From Aradus depressus (lineage: Eukaryota > Arthropoda > Insecta > Hemiptera > Aradidae), in contig OY759216.1 of assembly GCA_963662175.1 (NCBI GenBank), positions 38,023,087-38,087,086 of the forward strand: a stretch of DNA of 64,000 nucleotides, in the 5' to 3' direction. The position numbers and the translations under genes are program-made. The notes below the pieces were generated by a model, which was given only the letters and a program-made list of their open reading frames with translations, searched no databases and was not told where the DNA came from. Every line of letters begins with the position of its first letter. The stretch's first letter is position 1. Of the stretch, positions 35,039 through 45,762 are shown in pieces.

Positions 35039-36066
35039 CAATAGGTCCTCTCAAACCTGTCCTTCAGCTAATCAGTAAATTTAAACAAAGGAGACAGTTC
35101 CAATAACTCTGGTACCCCCCCCACCCCCTCTGTACTTACTTACCCCTCTTAATTTCCTACTTTATTTTTTTAGTAACTGTAAAGACTAACATTTCTATTA
35201 TTACGAAAAAAAAAAAAAAAGAGGAACTATTTTATTATAAAATTATTTATTTACTTGACTTTTTTTTCAGGAAAAAGAGATGCTACTCTTCAATTCTTAC
35301 TTAGCAAGTACTCCATGTTTTCATGAGAAAAAATCTTGATTGAGCTGCAGTTACAAAAGTCTCATTTAAAAATTAAAATTTGAATCCTCATTCTAATCAA
35401 CTATATACTTTTATTTTATTTTTTTTATTATCAACGTTTTTAATTATATACTGTTACTTTACTAATATACTTATATATAAACATATAATATATATTTAAA
35501 TATAAATAAAAAAGAGAGAAATGTACAATATATATTGTTCATAGTTATTGAAAGTAAATAAAATAAAATAAAAGCTTTAATGGCTGTGAATAGATAATTA
35601 AAATGCACAATTTCTTTGTCAAACTTCACTATATATTCTCAAATACTCAACTAGTTTCGCCGTGTTAAGGCATTATCAAGAGTCACTTACAAACTGACAG
35701 AATTGGTTGACAGGGTAGAGACCCTCTACCCTATCAACCAATTCTGTCAGTTTGTAAGTGACTCTTGATAATGCCTTAACACGGCGAAACTAGTTGAGTA
35801 TTTGAGAATATATAGTGAAGTTTGACAAAGAAATTGTGCATTTTAATTATCTATTCCTAGAATGGAGCTTCACAAAGTAAATCTGGAAACCATAAATTAT
35901 TTAATGGCTGTATCGTTTTACAATAATTTTTTAAAATAAATTATTCCTTCTATTGATTATAACGTTTGTCTTTATTATTAGATAAGATACATATATAATT
36001 TGTTTCCAGATAATCCAGTCCGTCCTAACTCCAGGCCCAATAAGGACAGGTTTGAGAGGTTCTACT
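35039..36066. mobile_element. pogo/Tigger-like element with nested palindrome
   Basis: The ends ataggtcctctcaaacctgt and (reversed) tagtagaacctctcaaacct are inverted repeats of the pogo type. A perfect-looking palindromic insert occupies 35591-35857. Confidence 0.65.
35591..35857. repeat. Near-perfect 130-bp-arm palindrome
   Basis: The left arm from aatagataattaaaatgcac to gttgacagggtaga and the right arm back to tgcattttaattatctatt are reverse complements with a single mismatch noticed (c/t near the centre). The centre is at about 35724 with almost no loop. Confidence 0.92.
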
Positions 36067-36069
36067 ATA

Positions 36070-37946
36070 TTACCATTTATCATTATAATTTACAATTTTT
36101 CATAAAAGTTCAATGTAATTATTACTTTAATTGATACAAATTAACTCATAAACGGTTGAAAGTACCTCATAGGTACTTAATACAACAGAACCTGTTAAAA
36201 CTTTCGAGAGGATCTGAATCTGATGTCCTTCATGAAATGCAAAAAATTAAGATATTTTAATACATGAAGATACTGCAATTTTTAAATGTTCAATGGTAAA
36301 GTATAGCTAGCCTTTTATTAATCAGAAATTACCTTTATATATTTGTAATTTTGAAAAAAAAAACAGATAATTCTATCAAAAATTTTCCGTTTCTTTGTTA
36401 AAACAAAGGGAGAGACTCCAAAGAGTCATTCTCTTATCTATTACCTTTGACTGTTTTAAATTTATTTTTCGTACTTTCTGACAGTTGAAAACTGTTGATT
36501 CGCAACATGATAATTACTGTGTTTTTTTTAACCAAAGATTTACTATAAAAACATAGAGAAGATATAACTTTTAGATTAAATCAATACAAACCTACTCCAC
36601 TTGCCTTCAATGATATTCGTATAAAAGTAGATATTAAAACAATAATAACATTCTGCCCATTTCGTTAAAATAATACCCTGTAAATATGAAATATTATTAT
36701 AATGATAAAAAAGATAAATATATGCATTTACAATAATTATTTTAAATTATGGTTAACAGTAATACACACTAAAATAACTGAGGAGCTGACTGCAAAGCTG
36801 CTACTAGACAATCAGAGACAATTCTGGGAAAATGAGAAAAGCCGTTACATCTAAAAACTATGTAAGTCAAAACAGGTTTTCATTGACTTAACCAATAATC
36901 CAATTATATTTTAAAACCCTGAAGATTAATTTTTATAATATCTCTACTCTATTTTTTTGGAGAACACAGATTTTTAGTATAATTTCAAAATGTCCACACT
37001 TATTTCTAGGCCCGAACATAATTTAAATTCATCCTCAATTTAGAGTTGATTAATGAAGAAAAAGAAATTTAAAAAAATTGCGGGGGTAGTTAGGTAAGTG
37101 AGGGGGGAGGGGGAGGTTTCCCCGTTTTTTTTTCGTTTTCCCTTCATATACCCCGTTCAAGCACTTTTTTCAGACATACCGCACACAGGCCTCAGGATGC
37201 TTAAGTGGAGATGGAGAGGTGAGCGCGGGCGCTATAACCATCATTAAACACTAAAACTATTAATTTGAATACTTTTTTCAAGTTTCATTGTGAGCAGAAG
37301 AGAAATTATATATTTTTTGTTTTAAAAAGAACTTCAAAGCTTAATATCTCAAAGAGGGATGCTAGGAAAAAATTACAAGTTCCAAATTTGTAATGAACTT
37401 ACATTCTTTATGTGTATTTTCTCGTACGATCAACGGTTACTGAACAAAAGGGAAAACACTTAATTTTCATCGCCATTGTTCTGAATGGGCAACCTTCAGG
37501 TTGCTACCGAGTAACTAAAAACCGCCTTTTAGCAAAATGCAACATGAGATGTTTCCCAACATGTTCTCTAGGCTTCTTTCTCATTTTTCTCTTTAGACTA
37601 AATCTAACTCTGTGAAAGATAACCCAAGTGATAACAAACAAACCCCTCAAACCAAAGTTATTCAAAAACATTTATAGAGAGATTCAGCGCTTCATAGCAG
37701 AATAAAATTTAGTTTATAGCCGTGTGGTTACATTCCAAGTTTCATAGAAATTGGACATTAGGAATCCGGTCACAAATGTCGAAGAGTTTGATAATGGACG
37801 TAAGACGCCACCAAAACTCAAGTTTCCGATGTGATTTCACCTACTTTACGACATAAGGCAAGGAACGAAACATCGATAAAACAGACTAAGCAAATCAACT
37901 CCTCAATACGTTAAACCTTACTTAAGTAAATTAATAATAGTGTTAT
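36070..37946. other. Gene-free stretch downstream of SAMTOR
   Basis: AT-rich. At 37080-37120 a G-rich run (gaggggggagggggaggttt) is partly the reverse of a C-rich run at 35110-35165. The SAMTOR 3'UTR should occupy its right end. No ORF here is credible. Confidence 0.4.
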
Positions 37947-39879
37947 TTAATTAAAAATATCATCGTTAATAGTTAGACAAGAAAAAACATCTGCTATTGT
38001 TTTATTGTCTTCCTCATTTCTCACATCGTTTTCTTTCAAGTCTTTAATTCTTTCCTTATAATCATTATTATCTTGTGGTATACTCATCAATTCATACATT
38101 TCTCGATTATTCATACTTATTTTTTCTAAATAGAGCCAGTGTTTGGCAACATTTGTGTTGTTACATTTTCTAAACATCATACAATGCAAATGCTTAAGTT
38201 TTTCATAAGTTATCCGCAAAAAACCCATAGACGCCAGAGCACATCTCCAATTTTTGTACAACTTTGAATTGGCTGTTGCATGTTTCGAATCAGGAGTTAG
38301 AATGAATAAAATCCCGTTGGGTTTGAGTACATTGTAAGCTTTGAGACAACAGTTAAATCTCTGTCTGGGCGAGGGAAGATATTCAAGAAATAGTGAAAAT
38401 ACAACAATATCGTAGGTGTCTCTGGGTAACTGTTGGCACTCAGAATCACTGATCATTAGCTCGTCGCCGACTGAAACTAATAGAAAATCACATTTTATCA
38501 CATCATCAGTAGCTGGGGACAAATCCAAAGCCGTCACATTAAATAAAGGGAATTTGTTAAATGGGTTGTAACAACTACCAACATCTAACAGTGTAAGAAG
38601 ATGAGACGTACAAGATTCCGTTTCTATGACATCCAGATGCAGCTCATATCTCTCCGCCATTATCCTTTCTTTTTCTGCCCATTTCTGTCGTCCTTTTCCG
38701 TTAAAATAATCTTCAGATTGCTTGACTACCCAATAAATACGAGAAACATCTGAGTTTGAGCCATTGTTTTTCTCCCAATGCATTGTGGCCAGTTGCTGCA
38801 TAGCGGATGCATATTTCTAAAAAAAAATTAATAAGTTATAATAATATAATTCTCTAGGTATTGACGGTGAGGCGTGTTATAAATATTTGCGTGCCTTCTC
38901 GTTGAAAAGGGTTTCGTAGGTCAACATCAGATTTATCTAACTTATATTCATTTTGTAAATCACCTACTATTTTGGTTGTTGGAGGAGCCCTGCCTTCATG
39001 GAAAACGTCACCCCAACAACAGATGCAACCGATTCGCACTGCTCTAGTGTTTTTAAAGAGTTCGTATACTTTTTGAAAATTTTCACAACTATAAGAAAAA
39101 TATAATAATATAGCATTAATTCTATTTCATTGTTCTTGAGTACCCGTTATTTTTTGGCGAGTGTTCTCATCTGATCAATTCTTTGGTGGGAGGCTAATGG
39201 CCTTAGTACAAGTCAAAAAATCAATTTTTCAGGAGAACAGAAAATGTCTTTTGCCACTGGACAAATGTTTTTTTTACTGCCAAAAAATTAGGTCTACACT
39301 ACGTCCGAGACATTACCGACTTGTCCTCTGCTCACCACTTCTAGATATTGACTTCAAATTGTGAAATATGTAATAATACTGTTTTGGCCAAAAATGTACT
39401 CTTTATCAAAAATCTGTAACTTATGTTTGTATGCTGTAAAAAAAGATGTAACTCGTTTATTTTTGTGAATATTATGGTGAAAGAAGTTGCATAATTATAG
39501 AAATTTTACAAACGTTTTTATAAATAAAATAAATCTTGCTGGACCTTCACATTTACCTCAATTGGAAACAGTGGCAATTTGAAAAAAAAAAATATATTTT
39601 TAAATCCTAAAAACCCCGTAAGGAAATAAAACATTAAACCGCGATAATTTCTTATGCAATTATGAACGTATATACAAGATTGTGCTGAATATGTGGAATA
39701 CGAAAATACGGTAAAAAATACATGATCTTATCATACAACAAATAGTAACTTACCCGAAGTAAATGTTCGTTTTTACAATGATTTTCCCAGGCAGCTTCAG
39801 ACCCAATTTTTCTTGAGTTTAATCGCAAGCCAATGTGAACATCTTTGATAAAGTTAGCCAGAGTTTGATGATCCTCCAT
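37947..39879 (-). CDS. Samtor: SAMTOR (S-adenosylmethionine sensor upstream of mTORC1; BMT2 family)
   Basis: Two coding exons: 39879-39754 (42 codons, ATG to CTTCGG|gtaagt) and 38816-37947 (acceptor ttttttttag, phase 0, TAA stop), giving 331 residues. The class I methyltransferase fold shows the SAM-binding motif LDVGSCYNPF at about 119-128, the acidic strand-2 end ALDL at 138-141, DIVVFSLFLEYLPS at about 178-191 and VLKPNGILFILTPDS at about 206-220. These match the SAMTOR/BMT2 family closely, although human SAMTOR is longer (about 400 residues). Known role: it binds SAM and, when SAM is low, inhibits mTORC1 signalling through GATOR1-KICSTOR. A tttttgttttttag acceptor ends two bases before the ATG, so the 5'UTR probably contains an intron; the mariner and foldback remnants at 39950-40470 would lie in or near it. 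The intron at 38817-39753 holds a repeat and an unexplained ORF. Confidence 0.93.
38854..39088 (-). other. Unexplained open segment inside the SAMTOR intron
   Basis: Minus-strand 39088-38854 begins after a good acceptor-like sequence (tttttcttatag) and stays open for 77 residues to TAG. It contains NTRAVRIGC, WGDVFHEGRAPPTTKIVGD and DVDLRNPFQREGTQIF. The composition looks protein-like rather than random. It cannot be spliced in frame to SAMTOR exon 1: that exon ends at phase 0, and this segment would then hit TGA at its second codon. It may be a fragment of a transposon protein or a retro-fragment. Family not recognised. Confidence 0.35.
39181..39405. repeat. Dispersed repeat B copy in the SAMTOR intron
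   Basis: Reverse-complement match to 32890-33106 (ttctttggtgggaggc, aggagaacagaaaatgtctt, ccacttctagatattgactt). Confidence 0.8.
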
Positions 39880-40084
39880 TACTAAAAAACAAAAAAAAAG
39901 TAATAATAATTTATATAACTTGTAAATAAAGAAATAAAACACATTTATTTTTTGCAATATTGTCTATCACATAAAAATTGTGTACATATACGACCAGTTT
40001 CGGCATCACTATCCTCAAGTTTAGTTTATAACTCAATCTGACGACAGTGTCATCATCATATGATATAGTAAGGATATTGTGAAA

Positions 40085-40464
40085 TATATACAATAAGAAA
40101 AAAACGTCCGGATTTGTGGCGAAACAATTCATGGCATCTGCACCACGATAATATACCTGCTCACACATTACTGCTTGTTTGTGAATTTTTGGCCAAAAAC
40201 AACACTGTAATTGATGCCTTAGCCTCCATATTCGCCAGACATGGCTCCGTATGACTTTTTTTGTTCCCAACAATAAAGAGAACCTTAAAGGGCCGTCGTT
40301 TCACAAGCATAGATGAGATTAAAAGCGCATCGCTGAGAGAGCCAAATGCTATCCCAAAGAATGTGTTCCAGAAGTGTTTCGGGGATTGGAAGAAGCGCTG
40401 GGATAAGTGTATAATATCTAATGGGGACTATTTTGAAGGGGATAACATTGATGTAGACAAATAA
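40085..40464 (+). mobile_element. mariner transposase C-terminal half, degenerate
   Basis: The plus strand reads LHHDNIPAHT, LVCEFLAKNNTV, a frameshift, then LFPTIKRTLKGRRF, IPKNVFQKCFGDWKKRWDKC and ISNGDYFEGDNIDVD. This is the end of a mariner-family transposase with the D(34)D region partly lost. It lies upstream of SAMTOR next to a foldback fragment (39950-40080). Confidence 0.9.
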
Positions 40465-40758
40465 ATATAATTATTTTCAAAAACCGAAAATTCCTGTTAT
40501 TTTTAAACACACCTCGTATATCCAGCGGCTGGGACAGGACCGCGGGAGGGACAAAGATGTGGACCCAGGCTCACTCTACGCCGAGAGGACACGGTGATAG
40601 AAAAGAAAAAGAGTCGGAAAAATGAAATTCCGGTGAAAATTCAGTATAATTTTGTTGGCCTATTGAATTGTCACACAACCAACTAAACCTGGGCAATTAA
40701 TATCATATTTACTCAGAATAATTTACAAAACTTAAAACAAGTACCTACCAAAGTGTTA

Positions 40759-43603
40759 TTAACTGGAACAGTAGGTAACAAAAGTGTTATAGGCTATTTC
40801 AAGTTTCTTTTCGAACTCTTTAGGATTGTTCAAGAGTCTGTGAATGGTGCTTTCATCCAGTTCGAGAAGCATCCCTGTCAGATGGCTAGCGATGTCCGGC
40901 TTGTGCTGCTTGCACACCAACGTGTACAGTTGTTCTCCCAGCTCTTCACTTTTCTTCGAATGCTAGCATAATAACAATTATAACAGATGTAACAATAATT
41001 ATAATATGTATTATAGTGGAGTGCCGTTAGGCATAAAAACTGAAAAATCTCGGAACATGGTTCCTATGAATGAATTTAAATAAGACTTCCTGCATTGTGT
41101 TATCAAGACCTAATACTAAAATGTTTATAGAGTAGATATTGATTTTTTAAAAATTTTTTTATTCAAAGTTTATTTAAAAAATGTAAAAAATTACTCAATC
41201 CACAATAGATTGAATAATTTTTGTTCTATAAGCAAGATAATTGTATCTTAATAGTTTTTTAAGTTTTGTGATTATAAATTTAGGGTAAAAAATTACAAAT
41301 TTAAAATGTAGGACATAAAACGGCGGTCAAGAAGCTTGGAATTAAGGAAAATTGATTTTAAAAAATATATTTTTCTCTAGAATGAAATATATTGTTAAAT
41401 TAGAGGGTGCCGGCAGCTCAATGGTATGCATGCTTGTCTTCTGAGCTCAAGATTGCGGGTTCGAAACCCGACCGAGGCCCTTAGTTTATTTTATCTGGGA
41501 GTTGAAATAAACTTAAGTATGCCGTCCTTCGGATGGGACGTTAAGCGATGGTCCCGAGCCTGTACGATGTCAGGTACTCATTAAAGACCCCTGTCCTAGG
41601 TGAATAAAAATTTAGGTTAGGCAAAATTTAGGACTCCCATAGTAAAGTCGGGCTCATGTCCACCAGAGTGACGAAAGAGCGCTCTGGTAGTAGGCGATAT
41701 GACCTCGTAGTTAAATCCCGGCATGAGTCATAATAACTAGCTATTGTTAAATTACGTGATAAATATTAACTTGAACAAAATAGACAATTTATCTTCAATA
41801 TCCTCATTCTCAAGTTCAACTATGTATTTGTATAATAGAAGATGGTTTGAGACCTTGGCGCTGTCCCCTCCACTGCAATTACCTCTCCCTTCCTGAGACC
41901 TTAAATACGTTCCATATTCTATATTGTAGACTCTATCTCTATAAGATTTCATGTTAGAAATAGAATCTCAACTTTGCAGTGGAAAATAAATACATGTATA
42001 AAGAGAATCCTAATTATTCATTAAAAAAACCTAAAAATAAAAGAAATGTTCAAAATGTTGAAAACATTGCAGTAGGTCTGCCAAGAATTTATTCATAGGA
42101 AACGGGCTCCTAGGTACAATTTCTATAATTAATAATACATATCAGGTACAATATTCAAAGTTTCAGGATATAAAGACATTGTAATTCGTAATTGTATTGA
42201 CTATATTACGTGATCCTCTTCCTATATGTTATAAGATGCATTTTTTTAAATTGAGTGAAATTATGCTTATAGAAAAACCCAAATTGGTTCAATGAAATTC
42301 CGGTTTTGTCAGAATTTTTTTTTTTTTTTCTTTTAATAAGCCAGATTACTATTTTTCAATAAACTGCCATAGGTATTGAAAATCTCCGATTGTTAGCACA
42401 AATACATCTCTACAATAGGAATAGAAATTTTAAGATAATACTTGGAGGGTTTAGATATGAGTTTTGCCCTGAAAGTATCTGCAGTCTCTGATCTTTAGGC
42501 GAAAAGGACGACCATGTACACTTTTTGTTTCACTGTCCACTCTTCCGTGTACCCCAGGCAAACATTTCTCCAAAAATATCACTAATAAAACAAAATTCGG
42601 TCTACTTTTTTGATGATGTAATTGTAACATCAACAATTTTTTTTAAATTTTTCACTATAGGCTCAAAAAATAAGAACAATATAACTTAATTGATTGCTTA
42701 TATATACAATGATGGACACAATTAACGCACCACCTTAAAATGTTTAATGTAATAAGGTTTATTAATATTTTGCCTATCAAAAATATTATTGGTTGAAAAA
42801 ATAAGTCATTTGAAAATAAAATGTTTTAAAAGCCTAATTTAGAAAAGAATAACTTTCAAAGAAACCTTAATTTTTACTGTTTAATACAGAGTATTTTCCC
42901 CTCTGGCATGAATCACGTCGTTAAAACACCTTTGCAACCCCTGAAAAAGATTTTTGATCGAATCCTGAGTAAGGTTTTCCCATTCTTTGACAACAGCCCT
43001 TTCTAACTCTTCAAGGGTACTAGGGCCCGGGAGCCGCCGTCGTACACGTCGCTTAAGTTGGAGATTCCATGAATGTAATTATTATACATCCTTAAAACTA
43101 TAATCACAATGGATGATACTTACTGCAGCATACTCCTGAAATTCTTTTTTGGATTTATTGACAGCCTTTTGAAGCAATTCTTCATCAGCAAGAAGTTTCT
43201 TTAATGTATTTGCATCGAGTTCCATGAGCATGCCAGTTATTTTAGGGCACAGTTCGACCTCTATGTTTTGTACTCTATAATACAACTTCTCACCAAGTTG
43301 TTCCTTTTCATTTGTAAAACTGTAAAAGCATTATAATTACAACAGACCTTCACAACTGATGATTAAGTAGTAAATAACTAACTTTTGAACTTAAAATGAT
43401 AATACATACGCATCAAATTTTGCCACAGTTTTGACTAAGGAATCATCTTTTTGTAGAAGTTCCAAAATGTCTTTATTTGGCAGATTATTAGCTATTTCCA
43501 ACAGTATTTTTTTAGCAACAAGTTTACTAGCACAAAGAGGAGTTATTTTTGCTAACAAATGATCTAATAAAACCTGCCTAGTATCCAAAACTGGCAAAGA
43601 CAT
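40759..43603 (-). CDS. Triple MLLE (PABC) domain protein, no RRM
   Basis: Three coding exons with perfect phase: 43603-43410 (ATG, in-frame TAA 9 nt upstream, donor GC|gtatgt), 43319-43124 (acceptor tgcttttacag, donor GCA|gtaagt) and 40962-40759 (TAA stop), giving 197 residues. Exon 2 encodes an MLLE domain with LGEKLYYRV at about 73-81 and KITGMLMELD at about 91-100. Exon 3 encodes another with LGEQLYTLV at about 138-146 and LTGMLLELD at about 158-166. Exon 1 is a diverged third copy (KKILLEI, then a DILELLQKDDSLVKTV-like helix). By family knowledge MLLE is the C-terminal peptide-binding domain of PABPC and of UBR5/hyd and binds PAM2 motifs. The F-to-Y change at the PAM2 aromatic pocket in copies 2 and 3 and loss of the Gly-Glu in copy 1 suggest altered affinities. 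There are no RRMs or linker, so this is not ordinary PABP. The intron at 40963-43123 holds a SINE, a LINE fragment and a Tc1 fragment. Confidence 0.86.
41403..41741 (+). mobile_element. SINE-1, full length, with target duplication
   Basis: Head gagggtgccggcagctcaat (A-box region), B box gggttcgaaaccc, body as in the other copies, tail ataactagc. The direct repeat tattgttaaatta occurs at 41390-41402 and 41742-41754. It lies in the intron of the triple-MLLE gene. Confidence 0.93.
42430..42590 (+). mobile_element. LINE tail fragment (zinc-knuckle region)
   Basis: Reads FCPESICSL, stop, GEKDDHVHFLFHCPLFRVP, resembling the Cys/His tail of non-LTR retrotransposon ORF2. Short and interrupted. Confidence 0.4.
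42712..43075 (-). mobile_element. Tc1-like transposase C-terminus
   Basis: The minus strand reads LEELERAVVKEWENLTQDSI, then LFQGLQRCFNDVIHARG and a stop, the usual Tc1 C-terminal helix. The outer end caatgatggacacaattaac with ttaacgcaccaccttaaaat recurs at 62460-62760. Confidence 0.75.
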
Positions 43604-44076
43604 AACTGATTAGTTGAGATATCATAGCTAATTTTTTTTAACCAAGTGGAATTGATTATTATAACTATCCAAAACATAACCTGCACTATGCACGGCATCC
43701 ACGGCCTGCTAGGAAGAAACCTTTCTAATTAGTAAACATTTGGTCACTTATACGCCTTTATTGAAATTAACATTGTCAGATTTATTATTAAAATATAAAC
43801 ATATGTTAAAACGTTTTGCAGGTAAAACGTCACGAAAAAATAATATAATCATAGACCAAAGTGAAAAAAACTCTAACATGGATGAAGTTGTTCATCTGGA
43901 GCTCCAGAGATAGCAGCATTATCTTGTAGATCTCACCGCACTCGAGCGGCTGTCTAGTGAAACGCCAGCTCTTCAGTAGAATACAATATTTACAAAATGG
44001 CCAAAGGTGTGTGTGCTGCTTCGAGCTCGTGATGTGAGTCTCTGTGTTATCTTAGTGCCGAATAGTTTTATTTGTG
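43604..44076. promoter_or_regulatory. Head-to-head intergenic region between the MLLE gene and DIP2 (probable bidirectional promoter)
   Basis: The ATGs of the two divergent genes are 473 bases apart. This interval is free of recognisable transposons, unlike nearly all neighbouring DNA. It becomes GC-richer towards DIP2 (about 43900-44076), as expected for a promoter/5'UTR. I see no certain TATA box or initiator, so the transcription starts are not placed. Confidence 0.5.
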
Positions 44077-44164
44077 ATGATGGCGGAGTTCAATGTAGAC
44101 ATTTCAAAGCTTCCGGAGGATGTTCGAGACAAGTTGGCAGAATTGGATTTGGAATTATCTGAAG
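44077..44164 (+). CDS. Dip2: DIP2 (disco-interacting protein 2), first coding exon
   Basis: ATGATG at 44077-44082 opens a 29-codon segment. It contains VDISKLPEDVRDKLAELDLELSEG, which matches the start of the DIP2 DMAP1-binding domain. The donor G|gtaagg leaves phase 1, so the split codon is the conserved Gly. The second exon (family motif DITQKGYEKKR) was not found in the remaining 19.8 kb, so intron 1 probably runs off the right edge. Full-length DIP2 has, after this domain, two adenylate-forming (acyl-CoA synthetase-like) domains and acts in lipid homeostasis and neuronal morphogenesis. Either Met could be used. Confidence 0.9.
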
Positions 44165-45762
44165 GTAAGGGTTTTTTTTTTTTTTTCTTTACCGACTATC
44201 TATATTTTCGATAGAACATCCTACTACGGCATCTTCAATTATTTAAAATAATTTATTTTACGCTCACCGGGCGCAATTGTTAGGCTCTCGATTTATTCAA
44301 AATTTCTCCTTCGATTATCAACAATTTTTGAACGGTGCATGTAGATAAGCTATCAATCCTCGTTAGTGTAATGTATTTGAGCTGTGTTAAGGGTTTTAAT
44401 AATTATTCTCAACAGTTGCGGTAATTTTTCTGATGAATGTGCATTTATTAATATCTGTGATCATCAGTTTACAGGAATAAGACATATTTGTGCTTTATTT
44501 ATTTTTTTAAATAAAACGAATTGATAATTAATACCTAAATCTTTTCGTAAACATTTTCTAATTGCATAAACAATTTTTAAAAATTTCCCGAGCGGTTGCC
44601 GGTAGGAGTGAATTTCATCTTATACGCGATGAAGTACCTATAAGAGTATGGTGAAGCATTTATTCTGAACTTTTAATTATGTTCTATTTATTTCCTTTTA
44701 TTTTAATAAGTATTTGGTAATATTTGAAATATGTATTACTGCCTAGCCATTTTATTTATAACAACAACCAACTTATTTATAAATTGAAGATAGCAAATTT
44801 TTTTTTTTTATATTACATTTATTTGTGTTGTCCGAGTGCCAACTTTTTTCGGTTTCTTTTGTTTCTGGTGTTTTGTCTCTAACTATTCAACATAGAACAT
44901 TATTTTTGGTTTTGTGACCGAATGAGGAATATTTGCAATATTTTGTAAAATAAAATATATATTATATCGATAGTGCTTAAACAATAACAGAAAACCTCAT
45001 AAAAATATTTTTGATCATTTTAGTATAAGCTAAAATATGAATGTTGTTAAAATAATTTGTGAGCGATTGATATAATGATAAACTATTAATTTTAAGCAAT
45101 CATATAGCTTATTCATTTTATTTCATTATAAAGAGTACCTGATTTTTAAAATACCGATGGTAATTGGCATACGAGATTACAATATAATATTCCGGTATTG
45201 ACGCAGAAGAAATTAAGACAGATGACTCAGGAGTCATTTTTGTATTCGTGCGAAAATCCGAGTTCGAGTTTTCATCAGATTTTCGCGATGCGCTATTAGA
45301 TCTGATTAGATTTTGGTCGAAATCGGTTGAAAATTAAAGCTTTACTTCGGGGTCTAAGTACATTTTTCATGATATCGCATACATATATATGACCTAAACA
45401 AAATTCTTAACAAATAAAAGTTGTTGATAAAAGTGATAGACACATTTTATATTCGATGCCTGTTTTCGAAGATTGCTCCGTTTGCGAGATATATGCCGAA
45501 AACCGTTGTAAAATGTCGTTTTGGAACACATTTTTTTACGCTTTTATTAAATTAATTAATTATTCTGTACAATGAAAAAAAAAAAAAAAAAAAACGCTAC
45601 GTATTACCTTATATTATTTCTATTTCACTTTCGAGGATTATACAGATGCGTCATGACTTCCTTCTGAGGAATCTATTCAGGAAAATATAGATTTTGAGTT
45701 GTTTGTTGTTTTGTTCAACACCATCCATAATATGTTTTTGTACCGATTAAAAAAATAAAAAA

